Origin: Micropterus salmoides
Lineage: Eukaryota; Chordata; Actinopteri; Centrarchiformes; Centrarchidae
Direction of reading: 5' to 3'
DNA: 64,000 nt
NCBI RefSeq assembly: GCF_014851395.1
Contig: NW_024043372.1
Location: forward strand, 6,275,490-6,339,489
The position numbers and the translations under genes were made by a program. The notes under the pieces were generated by a model that saw only the letters and a list, made by a program, of their open reading frames with translations, was not told the DNA's origin and did no database searches. This document shows, piece after piece, positions 1-10,433 of this stretch (its first letter is position 1; each line of letters starts with the position of its first letter).

Positions 1-445
1 ATACATCACTAACACTGCTGCTTTATGTCCTGATTGATGCATTTGTGAAAATAAACATCGAGTGCTGAAGTAGACTCATCACATCTATATGTGTGGATAA
101 GTTTCTTAGCGATGCACAAGAAGGAGGTTAACTGTGAATCAAAACTTTATGTATGTATAATCTTGTTAATAATGCAGTAAACAAAGAGACAACGTCTGAT
201 GATAAATATTAACTTGGTTCTGCTGTGTAAAGTTATAAAGGAACTCCCACACCTTTACAGCTAAATCTTTTCCATTGGTGTTTCTCCTGTGTTTTCACAT
301 TTTACACATGTAAACAAAGCTTTAAAGCATCAGTTCACCCTACTTACCAAAACAACTTACCTCTTGTAGTATCTGTCCATGTAGATAGCTTTTATTTGCT
401 GGGATTTCTACAACCCAAAAACAATTCAGGTGCATTTCAAAAAAG

Positions 446-1139
446 TAGGGCTGTCCCCGACTAAGGATTTACAAAGAATGAATCAGAATCGTCAAGTCCT
501 GCATGATAGACGAATCATGTGTGTTTTTGTGCGTGGCGATCGCAAGTTGTGGAGTGGGGGGTGTTACGGTAGCTCCGCTTAATCTTGAGAAGCTGCAGAG
601 CTGCAGTCTATTCTTTCAACTTACACTGTAAATTTACAGCTAAACTGAGGCTTTTTGAAGACCCTCTCTCTCTCTCACGCCTGTCATTCTTCATTCACGT
701 CTTGTGCAGAGTTTTGCGTGCTTTCCGTGCTGCCAACAACTGCATGCACGTTGCAGTTCCTTGCGGGTCTATTTCAAGTAGCCGGCTATTTAAAAACTCA
801 GCACAACACCAGTGAAGCTGGGGCTCCGTCTTTTCAGCAAGTGTTTCTCCACTGCGACTTAGGGTTACAATTTTGGGTTTTAAGTTTTTATTTTAAGTTT
901 TATTCTTTTTACGTGTTTATTTACAGCATTAAACGATGAAATGTATGTTGTAATAGGCTGTATATTAACTTATTGGGAGAAAACTGATAGTTCTATGTAA
1001 ATTCAGACTTTGAGCACCCCCATTTTGCCAAAATGGCATGATCCTTGTTTCGCTGCAAAGCTTCGACTGTGAGATTGACAGTCGAATCAGGCTCTGCTCA
1101 TCGAAGCATCGAATCTTCAACTATTCGGGGTCAGCCCTA
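446..1139. mobile_element. hAT-type MITE with intact 8-bp target duplication
   Basis: A non-autonomous DNA transposon of 694 bp. Its left end reads TAGGGCTGTCCCCGA and its right end is the reverse complement of TAGGGCTGACCCCGA, so the terminal inverted repeats match at 14 of 15 bases. The element is flanked by a perfect 8-bp direct repeat, CAAAAAAG at 438-445 and 1140-1147, the target-site length typical of hAT transposons. Short open frames inside resemble no transposase, so it would depend on an enzyme supplied elsewhere. The right part (about 890-1130) is repeated in diverged form near 40460-40675. Confidence 0.87.
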
Positions 1140-1299
1140 CAAAAAAGATATTTTTTTAAACCTTTACTGCACCAGAAAGCATTTAGGTTTCAGGTGGAAG
1201 AAAGCGAATTTGTGGGCAGATTATAGCGAGGTAGAGGATGTTAAATGTTAAATAATGGCTTTTGTGGAGCTTTTTCTTTCACTGCGGCATCGTCTGGTG

Positions 1300-1545
1300 C
1301 AGAACTGTGACGACAGCTGCTCTATAGTGACGTCAAAGTCGCATCAATTCTCATCTGACTTTCCAGACTCAAAAAATTCGACCTGTGTCTGATTTGGACC
1401 ACATATGAAAGTGGCTCAAATCCAAACTGGAAAAGATCAAAAAGAGAGGGACACACACAAAAAGAAAACATCAGATCTGAGTCATGTATGAGCAAAAAAA
1501 ACGGATTTGGGTCTCATTGGCTGCAGTCGAACGTAGCCTTAGTGA
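1300..1545. mobile_element. Probable DNA-transposon (MITE) remnant
   Basis: The segment ends with a sequence whose reverse complement begins CTAAGGCTACGTTCGACTGC and carries repeated 'gatttggaccacatatga' and 'cggatttgggtct' motifs. I associate this combination with a dispersed teleost MITE family. A similar end, AAGGCTTTGTTCAGACT, occurs near 38319. The left end and a target duplication were not found, so the family and limits are guesses. Confidence 0.35.
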
Positions 1546-1653
1546 AGGAGTTCTGCAGCGCCACTTGATGTGAATGGTCTTTCTGCAGTGTTGTCTGCAG
1601 ACTACACGACACAGCCACTTTACTACACCACATGCCCACTTTACGTAATAAAA

Positions 1654-1727
1654 CCTAACCATGTCGTTTTTGTGCCTGATCCTAACCAAGTCATTTCAGT
1701 GCCTGAGCCTAACCAAGTCGGTTAATC
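1654..1727. repeat. Short minisatellite, 27-bp unit, about 2.7 copies
   Basis: Two full 27-bp units (1654-1680 and 1681-1707) and a partial third begin CCTAACCAAGTC or CCTAACCATGTC and contain TGCCTGA. The unit is divisible by three, so open frames cross it, but nothing suggests coding. Confidence 0.7.
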
Positions 1728-3550
1728 TGAATAGCTTTTTTGCTGTTCAGACTTTCTAAAAACGATCTAGTAAACTAGAAGACAACAGAGTACAGTAAAC
1801 ATGTCTGCTTTGCCTTCATGGTATTTGTTTCTATAAGTCAATCAGTTTGTGTGTGTGTTTTCAAATTAGTTCTCTTTACTGTCTGTTTTTGTTGTTTTCT
1901 TTTTGTTATGCAAGTGTTTTTCTGTCATTATCATGCCCACATCACATATTCACAGAACCATCACACAGAAATGCTTGTGAGCATAAAGTAAACTATGCAG
2001 AGTTGTTAAACTCAGCTCTGTCCAGAAGCTTTCCCATGCGTACCACTGTGTAGACTGACGGAAGTCCTTGAACTTGCAATTAGTTGTTTTTAAATTAGAT
2101 GTTTGTGAAATTCTCCCGGTCAGTCTGTTGGAAGAAACTGCAACTGTGGGGACGCTGACACCAGTTTTAAGGTTCATTTGGGACAGCTTAATTTAGGCTT
2201 CCTTTAATGAGATAAGGTTGTGTTTTAGGTCCCTTTTTGTTTGGATTGTTTGTTTTATTAGCAGGATAATAAACCTTGACATTTATAGTTAGAGGATCAA
2301 CACTCAAGTGATTCACTTGTGGATCCAGGAATTTCTTTAGAGGATTTCTTAGCAGAGATAGTAGTGTTTACATTTTAATATCATGACCAAAAATAATAAA
2401 GTATGTACATCAATATATGATTGTTGAGCATCTCATTCTAAAAACATGGACATTAATCTGCTGCTATGAAAGCTTCTGCTCCTCTGATTTCACGCTGTCC
2501 ATGAGATTTTGGAACCAGGCTGCAGGGATTTGCGAGAGCTGGTCAGAGCCCATCAAGTTCTTCTGGGAAAACTGTATTTCTATATGGAATTGCACTGAAT
2601 TAAGAGGCCCAAGTATGTGCACACACTTGGCCATAACATGTGTTTTAATGCAGATCTTGGTCCAGTTTCTGTTATTCAAAAACAAAAACAAAAAAGTATG
2701 ATTTTATAGTCTTTGTGGAGTTTTAGCTGACATGTATTTATTTATGTGTAGTATGTACAAAAACTGTACAAACATATTTTTAATTTTATTTCTAGCATGC
2801 ACAATAATTGCAACTTGCTCACCTAAATGCACTGTGCACATTATAAAAGTTATGACATGTGTTTGACAAGTCAAAATGTCCATTGAGAGAAAGTTTATTG
2901 AATTCAGTTTCACAATTGCTACCAGTAAAAACCTCAAAGACCAACGGATGTCTTCAGCATTTATTGCAAGTGTATTCAGCTTTAAATTACACTTGCACAG
3001 ACTTAAAGACTTAAAACCTGATTTAGATCTATCACAGTAAATATTTGAATGAGAGTGTCCAGGAATGTAGTCTGCATACATAAAGTGTTCTAAAGGACAA
3101 TTCACATCAATTATAACGTACAAAAGTGCTGGGAGCTTGAACATCGGTACAAGAAAGTCATCTGAAATGTAGTTTAGCTGTTCAATAGAATAAATCACCG
3201 TATTCACACACTATCCTGTTCACGGTGAAAATATTTGTCTTTCATTTGTCCTCTAAAATTGGCCAACTTAACTTATGGTAATGTAATGGTCGAAAACTAT
3301 CCGTTCAAAATTTTCACTGGGTTGATATAAATATCAACTATCAAATATCAAATATCAAATCAGTAAGGTTTGTGAAATGTTTGCAAGTTGATTTGAGTAA
3401 AATTAACCAATGATTGTCTGGAAGAAAATGTAAAGGTAGAAAATCTAAACATTTAACGGTATGCTTTGGAAAATAGTCAATAAACAATGTTAATATATGT
3501 GATTTAATGCTTGATAAGTTAATAAACATAAACAAAGCTACGTTTATGAT
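1728..3550. other. Gene-free stretch
   Basis: AT-rich DNA with no recognisable gene. A short piece at about 1731-1767 (TTCAGACTTTCTAAAAAC) recurs near 39110 with few changes, indicating a dispersed repeat fragment. A 167-codon open frame on the minus strand (2704-3207) matches no domain I recognise and is treated as chance. Confidence 0.6.
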
Positions 3551-3760
3551 GTAGGGTGGTGATGGAGCAGTGGATAATACACATGCTTTTGGTGTGAGAG
3601 GTTCAACTCCCCACTGTGACACATCCACCAATGTGTCCCTGAGCAAGACACTTAACCCCCAGTTCCTCCAGAGCTGTGCGACCTCTGACATATATAGCAA
3701 TTGTAAGTCGCTTTGGAAAGAAGCGAAAGAAGCTAAATGATTAAATGTAAATGTAATGTA
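3551..3760 (+). mobile_element. tRNA-derived SINE (V-SINE/HE1-like), copy 1
   Basis: A short interspersed element transcribed by RNA polymerase III and copied by a partner LINE. The head has a tRNA-like B box, GGTTCAACTCC, preceded by an A-box-like GATGGAGCAGTGG. The middle contains the conserved CCCTGAGCAAGACACTTAA. The tail TGTAAGTCGCTTTGGA followed by repeated TAAATG resembles the 3' ends of L2-type teleost LINEs. It is co-linear with the copies at 6941 and 22643. Family name is from memory. Confidence 0.82.
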
Positions 3761-3961
3761 TGTTAACCAAATCATATAAATGTTCCTTATATGATTTTAT
3801 TCTCATTGAATGGATCAGTTTTGTCAGCTGTCTGTGTTTGATTTGCGAAGGCTCTGCTGAAATAGATACACACACACCTACTAACACACCAACACAAGGT
3901 TTAAAATACACAAATGTTTCTGTCATAGTTTAGGGATCTCTTAACACACACACTTACAGAA

Positions 3962-4098
3962 ACACACACACACACACACACACACACGTACTGTATACCA
4001 ATGCACATACCTCACACACCCACACACACCATCAGTTGACTTCTAACACAGAAATATACACCGATATTTACTTCAGCTGGCACATTCATTTCATAAGT

Positions 4099-4131
<33 letters not shown>

Positions 4132-4135
4132 CACA
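3962..4135. repeat. Two (CA)n microsatellites
   Basis: A run of CA repeats at 3962-3987 and a second, slightly interrupted run at 4099-4135. CA-rich single-copy DNA lies between them. Confidence 0.95.
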
Positions 4136-4246
4136 GACATATGGCAGGCAGAGATAAGGAGGAAGAGACGAGTGCATCCTGTGTATCTGGGGGCCTCTGG
4201 TGCTCCACTCCCTCATCACACACTCACTGTAACAGCTGACTGTGCA

Positions 4247-4248
<2 letters not shown>

Positions 4249-4310
<62 letters not shown>
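4249..4310. repeat. (TG)31 microsatellite
   Basis: An uninterrupted 62-bp TG run, the complementary dinucleotide to the CA runs 110-290 bp upstream. The facing CA and TG tracts could pair with each other in single-stranded DNA or RNA. Confidence 0.97.
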
Positions 4311-4312
<2 letters not shown>

Positions 4313-6940
4313 TGGGTGATCTTACTTCTATCTTTGTCAGGACCAATTTGAGTTGTGAGGACAGGTTTTCCAGTCTTCATTTGGTTTTAGAGTAGAAGAT
4401 TAGAATATCATTAAGGTTAGGGTTTGGGAACACACTGTGTGCTGCTTTTTTAATTAAAATCTGTGAAATGCAGTTATATTGATGCTTATAGAAGTGTAAA
4501 AGCGACATGCTTTCCACAATAACTTGAAACTAAAGCCCAAACTTTACATGATATTGTAACAGAAATAAAAAATAAAAACACAATGTAGAGTAAACCATCT
4601 AGTTTAATAGGAAATATACACTTGTGACACTGAAGACTAAGAGCTTGAACATTAAAGGTATTTTGGTTCTGAAACAATTAAACAATAATAAATTCCAAAT
4701 TGTTCCTTCCCCCCTTCCAATTTTATCTCAACCTCTCAGCCTCCTTTACAGCACTGAGGAAAAGAAGATGTGAATGTGTGTGAGATTACACTTTTTGTGA
4801 ATTGTAAAGTTTTTCTGTTGTTCTGTCCCTTGTATTTAGACTCTTTGACTGTTGAGCTGAACATGGAGGCCGTTTCCTACTGTAGCATGATGCCCTCTGC
4901 TGTTAATATGGTGCTACTAGGTGAATGTTTGCCCCTTCTTGCACCCAAAGTTTTCCAAGTCAAGGACCTCAGGTTGAACATCCTGTCTTTCTATACTCTC
5001 ACCGCTGTACTTATCATTAAAGTTACTTCCAAACTGTGAAAGAAAAAATAGAAAGAAAAACTTTTCAATAATCTACAGTAAGAGGCGATGTCACAACAGA
5101 TTCCAACACACCTGATTGTTTTAGGACAAAAGCCAGATTTATAATGTTACTGTGAATTGACAGAAATGTCCTAATCGCCCTGCAGTGTGTGCAGAGCAAC
5201 AAGAAAAACATCTCTCGTCTTAAAATGTGCAGTGTGAGCGTTCATGTTATTTTATTTGGACAGAGACGTGCTTTTTTTTAATTTTTCAAATATAATTTTT
5301 TGTGCTTTTAGAAGCTCAAACCAATTTTCTCAAGCTACAGCCAAACCTTAGCGAATCATATTGAAACTTCTCCTTAACAACATCACACTCTAGATGAGAG
5401 TAGAAACACATTTCATGGTTTGAACTGACCCTGTGGACTGTTTCAGAAGTGAAATTACTTTCTGATCTCAGCTCTTGGCTGGTCAGTGTTCAGAATTTCA
5501 CCAAAAAAAGCAGTTGTTCTTTACTCTGTGCTCCTATTGCAAATATGTTACAGTGTCCTCCACAGCAGTGCCAGGGCGAGATGCCCAACACTCAGCACAC
5601 AGATCAGCATCAGTTACTATGGCAACAGCCATGGACCAGACTGTGGAGCCAACATGGCTGCCAAAGGGGAACTGCAGCAGCCAAGCTGTGTCTGCCTGTG
5701 TGGCTTCACACATGAGTGGCAAGCACGACATCTTGGCAAAGTCATCTGTAACCTTCAGGTCTTTGGGGAAATCCTCTTTTGTGCTCTATATGCAAACTGG
5801 ATGGGGGTTTTTTTGTGTATGAAAAATATGCAAGTTTATTGGTCTTCTAGTTTGCACTATTTAACATGCCTACCTGACACATACGAAACTTGCAAAGAGA
5901 CGTATCAAGAAACTTTATGGTAAAATTGGAACTGTGCTGTTCAAAATATTTAGCCTTAGTGGGTCTTGGTGGTCAGATGGGCCTAAGCACACTGAGTATT
6001 TTTACATAATAATTCAGTGAAGCGCATTCTCGCAAAATCAGTAGGACACACTTGAATTCCTGTGAGCCTGTAAAGGAGGTCTAAAATTAAACTTGGTTAT
6101 TACAGAAATGATCTAAACGTAATAAAACATTTTCCCCAAGCTAACCGTGCATTTGAGCGCCCATACAGTCTTGGAAGTCTGAAGACTGAGACTGAAAATA
6201 ACATGTGAGGGATGCTTGGAGCTCAAGCAGCTAACTAAAAATACATGTACTGTACCATGAGTGCAAACATTTTTAGCATGTGTATGTGAATTTGAGAGCT
6301 CATTATTTCAGTGTAAGCATGTTAGACAGTATACAAATACAGAGGGAAACTGAAGTCCTGACTCTGGCAGTGTATGTGCTTTGCTCCACCTGGACGAGCT
6401 AGATGTGAGACATAAATAAATTTGAGATGAGTTTTTCAGTAGTTGTCTTGCAGTATTTGCTCAAATGAAGCAAAACTAGCATAATTGAGGAACAGCCTGC
6501 TGAGACACAATTCCCCCTCTCCCCCTTGAAATATCACTAATCTACTGTGACACATGAAGTCAAAACACAACTTAATCAACTTACACTTCTGAAAAGAGTG
6601 GAATGTTTTTCACAGCATCCGTAAGTCAAGTTTCACAGACTCCACATACTTGTGTTACCATTCAATAAAGCTGCATCAGCTTTTGACCCAAACTTTAGAA
6701 CAAAACAAAGCTCCATCTGCTACGTGCTTATTTCTGAGGTTTTGATTTCTCAAACCATTAGCCCTTGCCTACACCTTGTGCAGCTTTGATAAGATATGTT
6801 ACACCATACTTAAAATATATTATTGGATGTTTACATACAACATATAGTATGATGAATACTTTTACTGTACATACATGTGATAATATAGTATGATATAAAT
6901 GTGTAATACGCCCTCATTGTCACATCCAAGTGGGTTGATT
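4311..6940. other. Gene-free stretch upstream of chd6
   Basis: No gene is recognised. Three overlapping open frames at 5449-5923 (up to 145 codons) look like chance reading of a moderately GC-rich patch that also carries an RFX-like X box. The remainder is plain AT-rich DNA. Confidence 0.6.
5613..5662. promoter_or_regulatory. X-box (RFX-like) and YY1-like motifs
   Basis: GTTACTATGGCAAC at 5613-5626 fits the RFX X-box pattern (GTYNYYATGGNAAC). AACATGGCTGCC at 5651-5662 fits the YY1 pattern. Both lie in a local GC-richer island about 14 kb upstream of the chd6 promoter. The motif matches are seen; any enhancer role is inference. Confidence 0.3.
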
Positions 6941-7124
6941 TGTGTGGTGGTGATAGTGCAGTGGATAAGACACTTGCCTTTGGTGTGAGAGACCCGGGTT
7001 TAAATCCACAGTGAGACACCAATGTGTCCCTGAGCAAGACACTTGACCCCTAGTTGCTCCAGAGGTGTGCAACCTCTGATATATAGCAATTGTAAGTCGC
7101 TTTGGATAAAAGCGTTAAATGTAA
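6941..7124 (+). mobile_element. tRNA-derived SINE (V-SINE/HE1-like), copy 2
   Basis: The best preserved of three co-linear copies. It has A-box-like TAGTGCAGTGG, B-box-like GGGTTTAAATCC, the middle motif CCCTGAGCAAGACACTTGA, and the tail TAAGTCGCTTTGGATAAAAG followed by TTAAATGTAAA. It lies on the same strand as the copies at 3551 and 22643. A 68-codon minus-strand frame over it is only its antisense. Confidence 0.85.
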
Positions 7125-8819
7125 ACCACTTCTGTGAATATAGTTAATCATCATCCATACAGTTTATTTTAGCTTATGTGAACTGCACACTTACAGTATG
7201 TGTACTATGATCCTGCCAATACAGTACATTTTAACAATCTGACCTAAATATGGATAGTTTGACGTCCAGCTCTTGTATCTTTATCTGAATCGTCCTGTAA
7301 ATATGCTCCCTGTCTTGTTTGTATTTAAGTATATTAAAAGCTACGTGAACTGGAGTAAAAATCCCTGCACTTGTCACTTGGTCAATTAAGTTTCTGAAGC
7401 TTCTGATTCTGATGTTATAACCATGATGCATAAAAATAGTTGTTATATTTCCTTTATTTATATATTTGTTTGTTCCATTATTTAAATTTAAACATTTAGA
7501 TGACATCCCATTTAGAGAAGACCTAAGAAAGGAAGACCTAAAGAAAGACCTGAAGAAACTAAATTAAATCCATTATATATTTTGCTTTGACAATAATAAA
7601 GAAGAACTCTCTTTTGCTACCACCAGGAGTGTTGGTGTTATGTACTTTCTGATGGGTGAAAGTTTAAAGACAGCTGCTGGGAGTTCATAATGGATTAGTC
7701 ACATTTTTAACACAACCTGGCTTCACAGCGTGCCACAATAGAAAATGAAAAGGTGAACAAACTAGTAAATAAATATTATCTATCTAGACATTTGTATTTA
7801 TAAGATGTGTTAGCTCTAAATATGATCTGTCATTACTCTGTTTGTATGGCGTACGATTCATTATCTTTTAATGAACTGTTTCATAACCATTTGCAACTCT
7901 CTTTGGATCCATCAGTTACTTTGTGCTTGATATAAATGCTGAGGTTGTTCAGTTGCAGCAGAGCAGAACAGAGAAATACTAGATGTTGTTTTCAAAAGTA
8001 AGAAGAAACAGAGAATGTGGGAGTAGACGGAGGTTCACCACCACACGACAGATTATTAGTAAATGATGTGTGCGGTGTATGCATGCATGTGATACTCAGC
8101 AGCCATGTGGGAAGGGCGGCCAGTGAGTTCACAAGATGTACACCACACACAGAGATGCAGAAATGGCCTCATATTGTAGTTTGTTTCCTCCAGTGTTTAG
8201 GTGGAAGTAGTGGAGAGTTGGCTACAGGAGAAGATGGAAATACAAATGGAAATCAACACTTTACATCTGGCTAACAATAACTCGAGAAACACACGATCTG
8301 AGCGTTTTTTGAGGGGGAAAAAAATCTGTTCCTACTTCCAGCTCTCTCTGGGCTCTGGGCCAAGCAAGGGGAGGAAGGAAGAAGAGGAGGAGGAGGGATG
8401 AAGAGGAGCGGGAGGGAAGAAAAGCAGGAGAAAGCAGGCAGGATCTATGGGGATTGCAGGGGTGCATGGAACAGATGCAGTATAATTTAACTCTTCCTCA
8501 GCCAAACATCATCCCGCTCAGTGGGCTCTGCATTCAGCTCTCCTGATTAGAAAACATAGTTCAAAGCTTTGTTCCAAACAGAGAAATACGCTCTTCTTAT
8601 TCTTACCAAACAACTACTTTTGTCTGATTCATTTGTCCTTTCATTTTGAACAGTAGCTTTTAGTTTGGGTCCTTGATCAACAAAAAACTATAGCACAAGG
8701 GACACAACTATATCATGGCAGGTGTATTGCTCAGCGCAGTATTGAGTTTGGAGTCTTTTGGATGAGCAGTTCTGGAGAATGCTGAAAGCAGCCATACTGG
8801 AGGCCGAGCAATCAACTTG
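7125..8819. other. Gene-free stretch
   Basis: AT-rich DNA with no supported gene. At 7515-7560 there is a short imperfect repeat of GAAGACCTAA-like units. At 8366-8440 there is a purine-rich tract, listed separately. Confidence 0.6.
8366..8440. repeat. Polypurine (GA-rich) tract
   Basis: About 75 bases that are nearly all A or G on the + strand, with GAGGAGGAGG and GGGAGGGAAGAAAAG blocks. Such tracts can form triplex (H-DNA) structures or serve as GAGA-type sites. Only the base composition is seen. Confidence 0.8.
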
Positions 8820-9075
8820 TTAAATGTAAATGCTCTGTATTTGTTTAGCGCCTTTCTAGTCTTTTACACTACATTGCATACTCCATTCACACACTGTGCT
8901 CAAACAGAAACTAACATTCACATACATTTATACACCGGTGGAATAGCCACAGCTTCAGTTTCAGTATCAGGTTCAGTATCCCAAGGACACTTTGACATGC
9001 AGCCTGGAGGAGCCGGGGATTGAAACACCAATCTTCCAATTAATGGGCACTACCTCCTGAGCCACAGCCGCCCCA
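8820..9075 (-). mobile_element. tRNA-derived SINE, minus strand
   Basis: Read on the minus strand the element starts GGGGCGGCTGTGGCTCAGGA, a tRNA-like A box, followed by a B-box-like segment (GTGTTTCAATCCCC). The body contains TGTCAAAGTGTCCTTGGG and the end is AAATACAGAGCATTTACATT. I recall this arrangement from a SINE common in spiny-rayed fishes. A run of 'tcagtttcagtatcaggttcagtatc' type sequence at about 8955-8980 is a local variation of the body. The family name is not assigned. Confidence 0.75.
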
Positions 9076-9633
9076 GAGATGTTTTGAATAGGCACTGCAC
9101 TGAATATGCAAATCCTTAAAGTGTGGTATACACACTTACTATCTACAATACATGTGGTAAAACATAAACAAATGACTCTTTGGCAGATTTAAAAGGGTTA
9201 ATAAATGTGTTCCGTGCATACATCTCATGGCCCTCATCAGCAGACTATCACAGCTGGAGTTGCTGACAGAGGACTTAACAAACAGGCAAACTTCGATACA
9301 CAGGAAGCTTCCAAATCACTAGCAAAGGGCAGAGTCGCCATACAGAGCGACTGCTGGAACGTTGTTATACTATAACAAGACACAGGTGAGATTAATAAGG
9401 GCGGGGAGGCAATCACACATGCCGGAAACACAGGAAAAGGAAACATCTGAAATGAAAACAAAAGGGGTGTGTACAAAAATACAGGAAATACTAAACTGAG
9501 AAAGAAACAAGAAAACATAACTCAGAAATGGGATGTAGCACAGACGGAGTTTGTCATGAATAGTGAAGCAAAATGTGCATATGGGGGGTCGTTTACAGGC
9601 TTTGAATGGATCTTGTATTGCAATTATAGGAAA
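9076..9633. other. Gene-free stretch with a possible old repeat
   Basis: The part around 9240-9545 (ACAGGTGAGATTAATAAGG, followed by a GGGCGGGGAGGCAATCACA segment) reminds me of a dispersed teleost repeat of the LTR or LINE kind. I could not find termini, so this is only a suggestion. Confidence 0.35.
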
Positions 9634-10433
9634 CCAACGAAGGTTGAGGTCAAGGGCAACTGGACTTTGTAGAAAAAACTAGAAGACATTTCATCCCTCA
9701 TCCAAGAGACTTCTTCAGTTCTGACTGACTGTTAAGGAAACTCAGCTATTTAACCTCCGTGGGATCGTTAGCTAGGATCATAGATAACGCTGGTTCATTA
9801 GTGCTCCTGGCTGTGGTAACAACAGTCGTCTAGAACCACCAGTGGCCAAGACTGAACGACCATCGTTGGTATCTTCACCTGAGGCCAATAGGTTACGTTT
9901 GTTGAGTTTCCTGGGAAGTGATGAAAGGACAGCATTGTAAGTGGGGATAAGTGGTGGCGTAGACCCCCTCCCCTGTTCAATGACGGCTTCTCAACCCTGG
10001 TGTAGATGCTTCCTGACACCTCTTTCAAACCATCCATCTTCTCTGTCTAAAATGTGCACCTGGTGGTCCTCAAACGAGTGTCCTCTGTCCTTCAGATGTA
10101 AGTAGACAGCAGAGTCTTGACCTGAGGAGTTGGCCCTTCTGTGTTGAGCCATGTGTTTGTGTAGTGGTTGTTTAGTCTCCCCAGTATACAGGTCTGTGCA
10201 TTCCTCACTGCATTGGACCGCATACGCTAAATTGCTTTTCTTGTGTTTGGGTGTGCGGCCTTTGGGGTGTACCAGCATCTGTCTTAGTGTGTTCTTGGGT
10301 TTAAAAAACACAAGGATGTTGTGTTTGTTGAAAATCCTCCTGAGTGTCTCTGGTACTCCAGACACGTATGGAATCACAATGTTGTTGTGTTTTTCTACAA
10401 AGTCCAGTTGCCCTTGACCTCAACCTTCGTTGG
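9634..10433 (-). mobile_element. Penelope-like (Neptune-type) retroelement remnant bounded by 44-bp inverted repeats
   Basis: A 5'-truncated copy of a Penelope-like element on the minus strand. Only the 3' end of the protein, the GIY-YIG endonuclease domain, remains; the reverse transcriptase is missing. The two edges, 9634-9677 and 10390-10433, are perfect 44-bp inverted copies (CCAACGAAGGTTGAGG... facing ...CCTCAACCTTCGTTGG). Penelope-like elements often carry terminal repeats in direct or inverted order, so the arrangement fits a terminal sequence copied in inverted orientation at integration. A target duplication was not established. Confidence 0.85.
9798..10377 (-). pseudogene. Broken GIY-YIG endonuclease of a Penelope-like element
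   Basis: The reading starts at 10377 on the minus strand. Residues 52-72 carry the GIY-YIG core in the form YAV...LYTGETKQPL. A CCHH zinc-finger pattern follows, with Cys at about 56 and 60 (CSEEC) and His at about 94 and 100 (HLKDRGH). The likely catalytic Glu is in WFERG near residue 119. The frame then ends at 9991 and the downstream conserved part (EKPSLNRGGGLRHHLS) is read in another frame (9798-10037), so a frameshift separates them. The reverse transcriptase that normally precedes the domain is absent. It is dead as a gene. Family membership is recognised from memory of fish Neptune elements and is firm; the individual residue roles are inferred. Confidence 0.85.

Noticed and set aside
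2704..3207. 167-codon open frame on the minus strand
   Set aside because: AT-rich sequence with no domain, signal or splice context that I recognise; the residue make-up looks random and no promoter is nearby.
3341..3775. 144-codon minus-strand frame
   Set aside because: It reads through the antisense of a tRNA-derived SINE, and the same peptide (LLRDTLV...LTPKA..LSTA) appears under the copy at 6941.
5449..5923. Overlapping open frames up to 145 codons on the + strand
   Set aside because: Three frames are open over the same patch, which points to composition rather than coding; no family features.
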